From Roseofilum capinflatum BLCC-M114 (GTDB taxonomy: Bacteria > Cyanobacteriota > Cyanobacteriia > Cyanobacteriales > Desertifilaceae), in NCBI RefSeq assembly GCF_030068505.1, contig NZ_JAQOSO010000109.1, positions 51,125-115,124 of the forward strand: 64,000 bases of DNA, read 5' to 3'. Under the pieces are notes generated by a model. That model saw nothing but the letters and a program-made list of their open reading frames with translations. It was not told where the DNA came from and did no database searches. The translations under genes were made by a program, and so were the position numbers. Shown one piece after another: positions 8,925 to 17,010 of this stretch; the first letter of the stretch is position 1, and every line of letters starts with the position of its first letter.

Positions 8925-9683
8925 ATGAAATCCTCTCAAGTTTTTGCAGCGATAATGCCCCGCATCGCTGGCGCGATCGCCACTACCACCACCTTAAGCT
9001 TACTCTCTATGACCAGCGCCGCCCAAGCCTTCACCATTGGCGGCCATCTCAATGGAGCTGAATTTGACGACTTAGGTTTAGACATTCCCTGGGCAGCAGA
9101 AAGCCGCATTGGTCGTGTAGGAGACCATGAACTGAATATTCACGACCATACCAACAGTTCCCAAAATCGGGTGCAAGCCAACTATGATAGTTGGGTAAGT
9201 GGTGAAGCGGTTGATTTTTCCTTAGCCTTTGACAGTCTGCTCAATACCCTCACCTATACCGTCGCTGGTATTGAACTGAGCAAAACCGAGATCTTCGAGG
9301 ATAATTTTTCCGACCTCTACATCCGCACCAGCGCTCGCAAGGAAGGAACCAGTATGGTGGTGGATAACTTATTCTTGAGTGATGAAACCATGTCATCCGC
9401 TATTGGCGCTTTCTCTAGCGCCTCTTGTTCAAGTGGAGTCGGTTGTGGCTACGTTGATGCTGACTATCTTCACATCGGCAATATCGTCGGTGACTTTACC
9501 CTCACAGGACAATCAACCATGACTTGGTTAGAAGGCGCGAAACCCAATAATTCTAATCTCGCCTATCAGATTAAATTGGTTGAAGGAGATCCAGGGGTTT
9601 CTGTTCCAGAACCCGCTACCTTGTCTCTGTTCTCTCTCGGTTTAGTGGGTTTGTTGGCTGGTCGCAAACGCCGTCAATCTTAA
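8925..9683 (+). CDS. PEP-CTERM sorting domain surface protein
   Basis: A 252-residue exported protein. It has a signal peptide (about residues 1-36, ending near AAQAFT), a Gly/Asp-rich extracellular domain and the C-terminal signature VPEPATLSLFSLGLVGLLAG followed by RKRRQS, the exosortase-recognised PEP motif, membrane helix and basic tail. The exosortase would cleave the tail and attach or release the protein at the cell surface. The middle domain resembles the cyanobacterial choice-of-anchor exosortase substrates, although the exact subfamily cannot be fixed by eye. The ATG at 8925 is chosen over the in-frame ATG at 8871 because AGGAGA lies 9-10 bases upstream and the protein then begins with the signal peptide. 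Confidence 0.85.
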   Translation: MKSSQVFAAIMPRIAGAIATTTTLSLLSMTSAAQAFTIGGHLNGAEFDDLGLDIPWAAESRIGRVGDHELNIHDHTNSSQNRVQANYDSWVSGEAVDFSLAFDSLLNTLTYTVAGIELSKTEIFEDNFSDLYIRTSARKEGTSMVVDNLFLSDETMSSAIGAFSSASCSSGVGCGYVDADYLHIGNIVGDFTLTGQSTMTWLEGAKPNNSNLAYQIKLVEGDPGVSVPEPATLSLFSLGLVGLLAGRKRRQS

Positions 9684-9711
9684 TGAAGATTCACTGAGAG
9701 TAGAGGGTATT

Positions 9712-12429
9712 TTATAGTCCCTTTGAAGGTTGCCATTCTCCCTGGAGGGTGAAAGCTGCCCAGAAGTAAGGCAGTTGGTATTCTTCGCTATTCCAAAGTT
9801 CTAGCTGGGCAGCTCGGAGAGCGGCGGCGGGCGAGAGGTTGTTTTGCAGCATGTTTTGATACAGGTGAATCATCAGTTGGGCGGTGGCGCGGTCATCGAC
9901 TTGCCAGAGACTAACGATCGCCCGTGCCGCACCCGCATAGAGGAAGCCTCTAGTCAGTCCAATTAAGCCTTCACCCCGAACCGCTTTTCCGAGTCCCGTT
10001 TCGCAGGCGCTGAGAACCACGAGTTCAGCGCGAAGATCGAGGTTATAGATCTCGTGGAGACGGAGAAAACCGTCGATCGCCTCTCCTTCGGGGTTGAGCA
10101 GAGAAAGAACTAAGCCGGAGAGTTCCGGGGTGATACTGTTGAGCAGTCCATGGGTGGCAAAGTGGAGGATGCGATATTGGCTGATGTCGGGACTGGTAGC
10201 GATCGCCTTAGACGCTTGGAACCCAAAGCCTTGGGTTGTTTGTTCTGGGGGCAATAGGGCGAGAATTTCTTCAGCTTCTGCTTGGGTAAAGGGGAGGCGA
10301 TCGAAAATGAGTCCCGCTTCTCTAGCCGATCGCTCTAACTCTGGTGGTAAAAAATTTTCTGCGGGTTGAGTTTCAAGTTTAAGCCGGTTGTCTTGGGGAC
10401 TAAACACCGGATCGGCAAGGATCGCTAGGGTTTTGGGGGCGGGTTGGCGTTGGGCAATATCCTGCCTGAGTTGACCGAGACTAGAGGCACTGGGAAGGGT
10501 GACGAGTTCATAATCAACAATCAGAGGGGTATAGGTATTTACAGAAGCCGGAGCAGCGATCGCCGCCCAAGGAATGTATTGTAGTCCCCCATCACTGATA
10601 ATTGCCAGCCGTTCCCCCTCCAGATAGGGAGCAATGGGGTCTAAAATCATGGTGCTGAGGATGTGCGCTGCTCCTTCTGTGCGTCGTCGGCGAATTCTGA
10701 GGGTGGGAGCAATCACCGCTTCCCGAAACTCGGCGGCAGCTTTTTCGATCGCCTCTCGGCTCGGCAGTTGGGCACTATGCAAACCATTAGAATTTAAAAC
10801 CCATACAGTGCTGCGCTCTTTTCCCAGAGCATAGGTGATGAGAGTCGTATCCCGATCCACGACTTGCTGTTGCATCTGCGCCACAGTCAGGGGTTGGGGT
10901 TGGGTGAGGTTGGCGTAGTGGGGACTGGTGGCACGGATACGAGCGCGAACATCGCGGTAAGTGAGTAATAACTCTTCTATTTCTCGATCGAGTTGTGCCG
11001 CTAGATCGGCTTGATAATGGTTTCGCAGCAGCCTAAGTTTTCGCTCTTCTAGGGCGGATAGTTGCTCTCTGAGGTCTGTTTCTTGTGCAACCAGTGCCGG
11101 ATCGACTCCCGTATGCAAGTCAATTTTAGCTTCTGTGAGCAAGTCCAGGAGCGATCGCCCACTGGCTCGTTCTTTGGCTTCTAAAGCTTGAGCATCATAT
11201 CCGCGATCGGGGTTATTTCGATGAAGCTCCATGAGCAGATCGATATAAAACTCATAATACTCTTGCTTGCTGGCAAAAAATGTGCTTCTGAGATCCTGGG
11301 CACTGACGCGGGTTCGCAGATCCTCGATCAAGGTAAGGGCGCTTTCTATAGTCGTTTGAGCCAGTTCGAGATCCCCGTGTTGGCGCTGCGCTTGGGCAAT
11401 AGAATAGAGTGTCAGGGCTTCCTTGGGGCGATCGCCCACCTGTCGCCGTAATTCCAGAGCCTGGTTATAGTAAGTTAGGGCTAACTCTAAATCGCCTTGT
11501 TGGGCATAAACATAGCCCAGATTATTTAAGGTACTCGCTTTTCCGGCGCGATCGCCCAATTTTTCCCATAACGGCAGCGCATTCACATAAGTTGCTAAAG
11601 CATTATCGAGCTTATCCAACTTCGCATAGACAAAGCCAATATTATTAAACGTACTCGCCTTTCCCCTTAGATCCTCCTCCTCTTGCCACAGTTCCAGGGC
11701 ATCCTGATAGTAAATCAAAGCTTGGGAATAGCGCTCCAAATCGCTATAAGTTCCACCAATATTATTTAACGTTGCGGCGATCGATTTTGAATTGCCCAAC
11801 TCCTTCACTAACTCCAAAGCGCGGTTGTAGGTAGCAAGCGCCTGGTTATAGTCCCCCAACTCCGTATAGACGACACCAATATTATTCAACGTCGCCGCCT
11901 CTCCCGTTTGGAAATTGACACTGCGCCAAACCCCCAACGCCTGATTATACATATCCAAAGCCTCTTGGGTGTTAGAGAGCTTTGTATGCACCTGCGCCAA
12001 GGACAACAGCACACTGGCTTCGGTTTGGGGACGACTAGCCGTTCTCGGTAAAAGCTGGTTATAAAGGGAGAATGCTTGGTCAAACTCCCCCAACTCGCGA
12101 TAGGTTAACCCCATCCAATTGAGGATGATGATTTCCTGGGCAGTATTTTCACTCTCTTGCGAAAGCTTGAGTGCCACTTCCCAAGACTTCAGCGCCTCCC
12201 GCAGTCCCGTGGCTGTTCCTTGGGTATAGTGTTTCATCCCTTCTCGGAACATCTCCATAGCTTCTGGGGAACTTTCCACCCCCCAGGCTAGGGGTTCTGC
12301 ATGGGGACGGTGAGGAGCGAACGGAATTGGGGCGAAAAGTTTTTCGCCCCCAATTGCCAAAAGTATGCCCAATAGGACAGCGAAGAGCCACAGCCTGAAA
12401 CGGGTTGGAGTTAAGCGATTGAAACTCAT
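9712..12429 (-). CDS. TPR-CHAT protein (caspase-like protease)
   Basis: A 905-residue protein with an N-terminal membrane anchor or signal (about residues 12-32), some ten tetratricopeptide repeats (about 60-420, recurring units such as TLNNIGVVYTELGDYNQALA), a linker coiled-coil, and a C-terminal CHAT domain (about 610-900). The CHAT catalytic dyad is visible: His about 760 in HFATHG and Cys about 809 in LSACETG. CHAT proteases are relatives of caspases and separases; the TPR part probably senses a partner. The N-terminal helix suggests a membrane or periplasmic location. The gene is divergent from a FecR-domain gene with only 31 bases between start codons, which suggests co-regulation, a pairing repeated in cyanobacteria. 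The substrate is unknown. Confidence 0.85.
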   Translation of the reverse strand: MSFNRLTPTRFRLWLFAVLLGILLAIGGEKLFAPIPFAPHRPHAEPLAWGVESSPEAMEMFREGMKHYTQGTATGLREALKSWEVALKLSQESENTAQEIIILNWMGLTYRELGEFDQAFSLYNQLLPRTASRPQTEASVLLSLAQVHTKLSNTQEALDMYNQALGVWRSVNFQTGEAATLNNIGVVYTELGDYNQALATYNRALELVKELGNSKSIAATLNNIGGTYSDLERYSQALIYYQDALELWQEEEDLRGKASTFNNIGFVYAKLDKLDNALATYVNALPLWEKLGDRAGKASTLNNLGYVYAQQGDLELALTYYNQALELRRQVGDRPKEALTLYSIAQAQRQHGDLELAQTTIESALTLIEDLRTRVSAQDLRSTFFASKQEYYEFYIDLLMELHRNNPDRGYDAQALEAKERASGRSLLDLLTEAKIDLHTGVDPALVAQETDLREQLSALEERKLRLLRNHYQADLAAQLDREIEELLLTYRDVRARIRATSPHYANLTQPQPLTVAQMQQQVVDRDTTLITYALGKERSTVWVLNSNGLHSAQLPSREAIEKAAAEFREAVIAPTLRIRRRRTEGAAHILSTMILDPIAPYLEGERLAIISDGGLQYIPWAAIAAPASVNTYTPLIVDYELVTLPSASSLGQLRQDIAQRQPAPKTLAILADPVFSPQDNRLKLETQPAENFLPPELERSAREAGLIFDRLPFTQAEAEEILALLPPEQTTQGFGFQASKAIATSPDISQYRILHFATHGLLNSITPELSGLVLSLLNPEGEAIDGFLRLHEIYNLDLRAELVVLSACETGLGKAVRGEGLIGLTRGFLYAGAARAIVSLWQVDDRATAQLMIHLYQNMLQNNLSPAAALRAAQLELWNSEEYQLPYFWAAFTLQGEWQPSKGL

Positions 12430-12460
12430 ATTATTTTATACATTTGAAAATCATCAACCT

Positions 12461-13192
12461 ATGAATACTCTGCCCAGAATTTCTCGTATTCTTATCAGCA
12501 GTTTACTCGCGAGTGGAACAATTTTCTGTTCTCCCCTCTCTAGCTTGGCTCAAATTAACCAAGCTGAAGTGAACGAAATTTTAGATAGTGAAGAAGTCTT
12601 CATCGAAGAAAACCCCGCCAAAGTGGAAGATCAAGCCGATTTTGGCCAAGCCGTGGTTACCCAAGAAGCTAGAGCGGGTCTAGAGTTTAATAATGGAGCT
12701 GTGGGTCGTTTGGGAAGTCATTCTTCGGTTACCGTCGGTCAATGTGTGGAAGTGAAAAATGGTCAATTGCTGGTGAGCGGGCCAGTTGATGGTTGTATTG
12801 CCGGTTTTTTAGTCAATGTTCAAGGAACGCTTTATCTTTTAGAAATAGATGCGGAAAATAATGGCAATATCAAGGTTTTAGAAGGTACAGTTTCAGTCAT
12901 TCCCCAAGGAGCGTTAGACGCGGTTGAACCGGTGATTTTAAGCGCGGGTCAAAAGCTGCCCGTGGTGGGTAATCTTTTAGGACAAATTCAGGATATTACC
13001 CCGGAAGAATTCGCCCAAATTGTTGCGGGTGAACTGTTCCAGGGCTTTACGATACCGGTGACTGTAGAAGGGGCCCTGCGATCGGTTTGTCTACAATTAT
13101 TTGGGGATTTAGGCTTTACTTGTACTGCCCAAGGAATTCCGGTTCCTGCACCCCCAGTTCCGGTTCCCAGTGTTCCCAGATTACCCTTTTAA
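12461..13192 (+). CDS. Exported FecR-domain protein
   Basis: A 243-residue protein with a signal peptide (about residues 1-31, ending LSSLAQ) and a FecR-like beta domain. The FecR-type stretch runs from about residue 66 to 145, with TQEARAGLEFNNGAVGRLG, then GQLLVSGPVDG and ENNGNIKVLEGTVSV, the cyanobacterial version of the FecR sensor repeat. The C-terminal tail is Pro-rich (PVPAPPVPVPSVPRLPF). FecR-domain proteins in cyanobacteria are often encoded next to TPR-CHAT genes, as here, so this may be a partner or surface scaffold of that protein. A 32-codon upstream extension would overlap the divergent gene, so the ATG at 12461 is chosen. Confidence 0.8.
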   Translation: MNTLPRISRILISSLLASGTIFCSPLSSLAQINQAEVNEILDSEEVFIEENPAKVEDQADFGQAVVTQEARAGLEFNNGAVGRLGSHSSVTVGQCVEVKNGQLLVSGPVDGCIAGFLVNVQGTLYLLEIDAENNGNIKVLEGTVSVIPQGALDAVEPVILSAGQKLPVVGNLLGQIQDITPEEFAQIVAGELFQGFTIPVTVEGALRSVCLQLFGDLGFTCTAQGIPVPAPPVPVPSVPRLPF

Positions 13193-13388
13193 TGATTATT
13201 TTTATTCAATTTTGTAGGGGCAGGTTCTCCCAATACAGGGAAAAGTGCTGTATTGGCGGAATGGGGGAGCCTCAGCAACAGTCTTAATCTAGGTTTGGGT
13301 ACTTTCACTTGGAAGCGCTTTTTTGCAGGGTCTGCACTTCTGCTAGAGAAATACGGGGATTTAGGCGATCGCCACCAGTCGATCCCGT

Positions 13389-13417
13389 TTGTTTTTTGAT
13401 CGAGAAGACTTTATAAT
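13389..13417 (+). promoter_or_regulatory. Candidate promoter of the ndhF3 operon
   Basis: TTGTTT (13389-13394) is followed after 17 bases by a perfect TATAAT (13412-13417). This would leave a leader of roughly 115 bases before the ndhF3 start. The match is by eye only; the transcription start has not been mapped. Confidence 0.45.
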
Positions 13418-13460
13418 CCGTAAAGGTATAGACTTTTGGCAATGCATAATCCCAAAAGCA

Positions 13461-13477
13461 AGGATAAAGCTTATCCT
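13461..13477. promoter_or_regulatory. Inverted repeat, possible operator before ndhF3
   Basis: AGGATAA (13461-13467), three bases, TTATCCT (13471-13477) form a perfect 7-bp inverted repeat about 60 bases before the start codon and 50 bases after the candidate -10. CO2-uptake ndh operons are known to be controlled by the LysR-type regulator NdhR/CcmR, but this repeat does not match its known TCAATG-N10-ATCAAT site, so the factor is unknown. Confidence 0.35.
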
Positions 13478-13539
13478 ATTCTTTTAGGTTGCTTAAGTCT
13501 AACTTATGTTTTTCTCCTAAATGGATGATCGTCTCACCC

Positions 13540-15375
13540 ATGAACACCTTTAGTCAAACGATTTGGTTAGTCCCGATGTATGCCGTATTCGGTGCATTAT
13601 TGACCATTCCTTGGTCACCGGGCTTAATTCGTAGCACCGGCCCTCGGCCGGCGGGTTACATTAACTTATTGATGAGTTGTGCCGCATTTATCCATAGCCT
13701 CCTCGGTTTACGGGAAGTCTGGGATGCACCGACCCACTACTCCCTCAATTGGCTCCATGCGGCCAATCTGAATATTACGTTTGATGTGGAAGTTTCCGCC
13801 ACCACCGTCGGCGCGTTAGTGGTGATTTTGGGCTTGAATATCCTTACCCAAATCTATGCCATTGGCTACCTGGAAATGGATTGGGGTTGGCCCCGGTTCT
13901 ATGCGCTCCTGGCGGTGTTTGAAGCAGGGATGGCTACCTTGATGCTGACCAATTCCCTATTCTTCAGCTATGTGATGCTGGAAATCCTCACTTTGGGAAC
14001 CTATCTGCTGATTGGCTTTTGGTTTAATCAGTCTCTGGTGGTGACTGGCGCGAGAGATGGGTTTCTGACGAAGCGGGTGGGGGACTTGGTGCTGCTGATG
14101 GCGGTCGTTGCCCTCTATCCCCTGGCGGGAACCTGGAATTATGATGAGTTAACGGTTTGGGCTTCTTCGGTGGAACTGAGTCCCACGGTTGCCACCTTAC
14201 TCGGTTTAGCGTTGCTGGCCGGGCCGTTGGGTAAATGCGCCCAATTTCCCCTACAACTGTGGCTCGATGAAGCTATGGAGGGGCCGATGCCTGCGACGGT
14301 ACTGCGAAATTCGATCGTGGTTTCTACGGGGGCTTGGGTGCTAATTAAGATGCAGCCGGTTTTGGAGTTATCGCCGTTGGTGGTGAAGGCAGAAATTGCG
14401 GTGGGCGCGTTTACTGCGGTGACCTGTGCGGCGATCGCCTTAGCCCAAGTGGATATTAAGCGGGTATTTTCCTATGCGACCAGTAGTTATTTAGGCATCG
14501 TGTTTATTGCGGTCGGTACGGGCAACAGCCAAGGAGCGCTGATGCTGCTGCTGACCTATGCGATCGCCATGGCGCTGATGTTAATGGCAGTAGGTGGTAT
14601 TATCCTTAACAATGTTGCCCAAGATATTACTCAACTGGGTGGCTTGTGGTCTCGTCGTCCCATTTCTGGAATTTGCTATGTTGTGGGCGCTCTCTCCTTG
14701 GTCGCTGTTCCTCCCCTGGGCTGTTTCTGGGGATTAGCAAAAATTGCCCAAGGTTTACCCCCAACCTTATTAATGGTTTTGTTAGTCGTTAATGGCTTAA
14801 CTGCGTGCAGTTTAGCGCGAGTCTTCGGGCACTTGTTCACCGGCTCCATTACCGACTGGACGAAGCGATCGCCAGAAGGTCTATGGGCCTTGGTGCTGCC
14901 GATGATGATTTTACTTGGTGTCGCTCTCCATTTACCCCAATTACTGGCCGTTGTAGGACTATTACCGGGTCTAGCTTTGGTTACTCAACCGGCTTCCTTA
15001 CTCTTGATTGGCTCGACGGCGATCGGTGCAGGAGTGGGATTATACCTCTATGGGGGTGACAGAATTCCCAAACCCATTAAGCTCCCGGTTCCAGCCATTC
15101 AAGATTTCTTTGCCTATGATTTATATACCGCCAAACTCTATAAAGTCACCGTGATTGCCCTAGTCGGATTTATGGCTAAAGTGATTGATTGGTGCGATCG
15201 CACCTTAGTCGATGGAGCCGTTAATTTTGTCGGCCTGTTCACCATTGCTAGTGGCGAAAGCTTGAAATACAACACCACCGGACAAGTGCAGTTTTATGCC
15301 CTGTCCATCCTCTTCGGTACACTCCTCTTTGGACTCTTACTCGTGTATCCCCTGCTCTTTGGCCTACCTCAATAA
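13540..15375 (+). CDS. ndhF3: NAD(P)H-quinone oxidoreductase chain 5, CO2-uptake type NdhF3
   Basis: A 611-residue, roughly 15-helix membrane subunit of the NDH-1MS complex, homologous to the antiporter-like NuoL/NdhF proteins. Family features are LTKRVGDLVLLM, GPLGKCAQFPLQLWLDEAMEGPMPATVLRNS and VDIKRVFSYATSSYLGI. Its place as the first gene before ndhD3 and cupA, with a fasciclin gene fourth, matches the inducible high-affinity CO2 uptake operon of Synechocystis (ndhF3-ndhD3-cupA-cupS) and not the constitutive ndhF4 set. It helps couple electron flow or proton movement to CO2 hydration at the thylakoid. The start MNTFSQTIWLVP resembles the family start, so the 17-codon upstream extension is not used. 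Confidence 0.9.
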   Translation: MNTFSQTIWLVPMYAVFGALLTIPWSPGLIRSTGPRPAGYINLLMSCAAFIHSLLGLREVWDAPTHYSLNWLHAANLNITFDVEVSATTVGALVVILGLNILTQIYAIGYLEMDWGWPRFYALLAVFEAGMATLMLTNSLFFSYVMLEILTLGTYLLIGFWFNQSLVVTGARDGFLTKRVGDLVLLMAVVALYPLAGTWNYDELTVWASSVELSPTVATLLGLALLAGPLGKCAQFPLQLWLDEAMEGPMPATVLRNSIVVSTGAWVLIKMQPVLELSPLVVKAEIAVGAFTAVTCAAIALAQVDIKRVFSYATSSYLGIVFIAVGTGNSQGALMLLLTYAIAMALMLMAVGGIILNNVAQDITQLGGLWSRRPISGICYVVGALSLVAVPPLGCFWGLAKIAQGLPPTLLMVLLVVNGLTACSLARVFGHLFTGSITDWTKRSPEGLWALVLPMMILLGVALHLPQLLAVVGLLPGLALVTQPASLLLIGSTAIGAGVGLYLYGGDRIPKPIKLPVPAIQDFFAYDLYTAKLYKVTVIALVGFMAKVIDWCDRTLVDGAVNFVGLFTIASGESLKYNTTGQVQFYALSILFGTLLFGLLLVYPLLFGLPQ

Positions 15376-15396
15376 CAATCAACTGTTGTCATTCCT

Positions 15397-16893
15397 ATGC
15401 TCTCTGCCTTACTCCTAATTCCTGTATTGGGCGCGATCGCCATTTATCTGTCTCCTAAACCCGAATCCAGTCGGGCGATCGCCACAGTTGCCAGTCTCGC
15501 CAGTTTCGGTTGGAGCCTCTATTTACTCAGTCAATTTGACCTCAACCCAAGGGGACTGAGCGTAGTCCAATTTAGTGAATTCCATATTTGGATTCAACCC
15601 CTGGGCCTAAACTACAGTGTTGGTGTAGACGGCCTCTCCTTACCCCTACTGGTTCTCAATGGTCTTTTAACCCTCATCTCCCTCTATACCAACCGCAAAG
15701 ATCTCGATCGCTCCCGGCTCCATGACAGCCTGATCCTCCTGATTAATGGCGGAATTGCGGGCGCTCTGATGGCCCAAAATCTGCTCTTATTTATCATCTT
15801 CTATGAATTAGAACTGATTCCCTTTTATCTACTGATCGCCATTTGGGGAGGAGAAAAACGGGGGTATGCTTCCACCAAGTTTCTGCTCTATACCGCCATT
15901 TCTGGCTTAACGGTGATTGTGGGATTCTTGGGGGTTGTGTTCCTGGGTGACACCGGTAGCTTTGAGTTTAGCCATCTGCAAATCGACGATCTCGATCTGA
16001 TTACCCAATTGATTCTGTTGAGTGCCCTCCTGATTGGGTTTGCCATTAAAACGCCCCTGGTTCCCCTGCATACCTGGATGCCGGATGCCTATGTAGAAGC
16101 CTCCCCCAGTACCACGGTGCTGCTCGGTGGTATTTTTGCTAAGTTGGGAACCTATGGCTTATTGCGCTTTGGGCTGCAACTGTTTCCCGTGGCTTGGCAA
16201 ACCATGGCTCCAGGTTTAGCGATTATTGGGACAGTGAGTGTGATTTATGGGGCGTTAAGTGCGATCGCCCAACGGGACATTAAGCGCATGGTCGCCTATA
16301 GTTCCATTGGTCACATGGGGTATATCCTCGTGGCGGCGGCTGCGGGGACTGAATTGAGTGTATTGGGGGCGATCGCCCAAATGATTGCCCACGGCCTCAT
16401 TCTCGCCCTCCTCTTCTTCCTCGTCGGCATCGTCGAACAAACCACCGGAACCCGCGATCTCGATGTCCTCAACGGCCTAATGAACCCCATTCGCGGCCTA
16501 CCTCTAACCAGTGCCCTGCTCATTTTAGCCGGAATGGCCAGCGCCGGTATCCCCGGTTTAGTCGGCTTCGCTGCTGAATTTGTCGTCTTCCAAGGCAGCT
16601 TCGCCACCTTCCCTATTCCCACCCTGATCTGTATCCTCTCTTCAGGATTAACCGCCGTCTACTTCGTCATCCTCATTAACCGCACTTGTTTCGGCAAGTT
16701 AGACAACCAGAAAGCCTATTATGCCCGCGTTACCCTGAATGAACAATGGCCAGCCCTAGTGCTAACGGCCATTATCCTCTTTTTAGGCATTCAACCCAAC
16801 TTCCTCCTGCGCTGGATGGAACCCACCACCAACCGCATTGTCGCTGAGTTGCATCAACCCAAAGTTACTCATATTGCTGCTCTGGAGAGATAG
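15397..16893 (+). CDS. ndhD3: NAD(P)H-quinone oxidoreductase chain 4, CO2-uptake type NdhD3
   Basis: A 498-residue polytopic subunit related to NuoM. Conserved features include YSVGVDGLSLPLLVLN (about residue 70-86), FYELELIPFYLLI, KTPLVPLHTWMPDAYVEASPS, and AQRDIKRMVAYSSIGHMG. NdhD3 pairs with NdhF3 in NDH-1MS, the complex that carries the CupA CO2-hydration module. It starts 21 bases after ndhF3 ends. The following gap of 117 bases before cupA is filled by an intergenic repeat array, which is unusual inside an operon, but the order still fits one transcript. Confidence 0.9.
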   Translation: MLSALLLIPVLGAIAIYLSPKPESSRAIATVASLASFGWSLYLLSQFDLNPRGLSVVQFSEFHIWIQPLGLNYSVGVDGLSLPLLVLNGLLTLISLYTNRKDLDRSRLHDSLILLINGGIAGALMAQNLLLFIIFYELELIPFYLLIAIWGGEKRGYASTKFLLYTAISGLTVIVGFLGVVFLGDTGSFEFSHLQIDDLDLITQLILLSALLIGFAIKTPLVPLHTWMPDAYVEASPSTTVLLGGIFAKLGTYGLLRFGLQLFPVAWQTMAPGLAIIGTVSVIYGALSAIAQRDIKRMVAYSSIGHMGYILVAAAAGTELSVLGAIAQMIAHGLILALLFFLVGIVEQTTGTRDLDVLNGLMNPIRGLPLTSALLILAGMASAGIPGLVGFAAEFVVFQGSFATFPIPTLICILSSGLTAVYFVILINRTCFGKLDNQKAYYARVTLNEQWPALVLTAIILFLGIQPNFLLRWMEPTTNRIVAELHQPKVTHIAALER

Positions 16894-17005
16894 GGAGATA
16901 GGGGGATGGGGGGATAGGGAGATAGGGGGATCTCATCTTGCCTATTACCCATTCCCTATTACCCATTCCCTATTACCCATTCCCTAATTACCCATTCCCT
17001 ATAAA
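16888..17005. repeat. Short tandem repeat array between ndhD3 and cupA
   Basis: Starting just at the ndhD3 stop codon, units of GAGATAGGGG are followed by units of TACCCATTCCCTAT, all of about 7 bases or multiples. The array ends just before the cupA start codon. It is one of the heptanucleotide-type repeats typical of cyanobacteria. Confidence 0.75.
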
Positions 17006-17010
17006 AAACC

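Larger units (their letters stand above)
13193..13539. other. 347-base region upstream of ndhF3
   Basis: This stretch holds an inverted repeat, CCAATACAG (13230-13238) with CTGTATTGG (13248-13256), extended by CAGGTTCTCC and GGGGGAGCCT, which is close to the TGTAGGGG repeat family. It also holds a promoter-like pair (13389-13417) and a 7-bp inverted repeat (13461-13477). No further gene is seen. Confidence 0.6.
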
